A DNA stretch of 6,052 nucleotides from CAZLBV01 sp964557845. Its GTDB lineage: Bacteria > Acidobacteriota > Aminicenantia > Aminicenantales > Aminicenantaceae. Positions within the stretch are counted from its first letter, which is position 1. Each line of letters opens with the position of its first letter. The stretch is from positions 1 through 6,052 of the forward strand of contig CAZLBV010000202.1 in NCBI GenBank assembly GCA_964557845.1, given 5' to 3'. The position numbers were made by a program, and so were the translations under genes. Under the pieces are notes generated by a model. It worked only from the letters and a program-made list of their open reading frames with translations, had not been told where the DNA came from and did no database searches. Below are positions 6,039-6,052 of this stretch, piece after piece.

Positions 6039-6052
6039 AGAGAACTTTATAA

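Larger units (their letters stand above)
5680..6052. other. gene-free structured intergenic region
   Basis: No convincing coding frame exists in these 373 bases on either strand. The longest edge-touching frame (minus, 6051-5902, 49 codons) has low-complexity His/Pro-rich content and no start signal. From about 5790 the composition becomes clearly more GC-rich than the AT-rich DNA just before it, and the sequence holds nested inverted repeats, a degenerate direct repeat and a G-rich end, each listed separately. The right boundary is not in the window. Confidence 0.7.

Noticed and set aside
5902..6051. Minus-strand partial open frame entering from the right edge (49 codons)
   Set aside because: The product is His/Pro-rich low complexity in the G-rich tract and overlaps repeats and hairpins; the only internal ATG leaves 20 codons and no ribosome site stands out.

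Overview
The window reads as part of a chromosome from a diderm bacterium that feeds on peptides or amino acids. It carries an exported S46-family dipeptidyl-peptidase, an alanine/glycine:cation symporter, an MgtE magnesium transporter and the repair protein RecO. S46 peptidases are known mainly from Bacteroidota, related FCB-group lineages and some Proteobacteria and Acidobacteria, so an FCB-like or similar uncultured lineage is the best guess. Four genes cannot fix the phylum. Base composition is moderately AT-rich with clear Shine-Dalgarno and sigma70-like signals. No phage, CRISPR, tRNA, rRNA or intact transposase gene was seen.

Layout. Bases 1-2054 (minus) hold an S46 serine peptidase cut by the left edge: 684 residues are visible, with signal peptide and complete catalytic triad, and only the C-terminus is missing. 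Bases 2055-2165 are a compact divergent promoter region. Bases 2166-3509 (plus) encode a complete AGCS-family symporter. A 74-base gap (3510-3583) carries a promoter candidate with a perfect palindrome in its spacer. Then come mgtE (3584-4945) and recO (4951-5679), separated by 5 bases and probably cotranscribed and translationally coupled. Bases 5680-6052 contain no credible gene but are densely structured: a ~116-base imperfect inverted repeat starting at the recO stop codon, a second long hairpin at 5819-5885, a degenerate 45-base-period direct repeat, and a G-rich tract at the right end.

How the genes may work together. The peptidase would release dipeptides in the periplasm and the divergently transcribed symporter would import small amino acids with Na+ or H+. 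This fits amino-acid scavenging, but the link rests on adjacency and a shared intergenic region only. mgtE-recO looks like a housekeeping pair with no obvious functional tie.

Most worth a second look: (i) the structured, gene-free tail, which looks like a dispersed repeat element or an uncharacterised structured RNA; (ii) the S46 peptidase, which has Met where characterised enzymes carry the Gly or Arg that sets substrate specificity, lacks the Cys pair around the catalytic His loop, and has its only two Cys close to the catalytic Asp and Ser.
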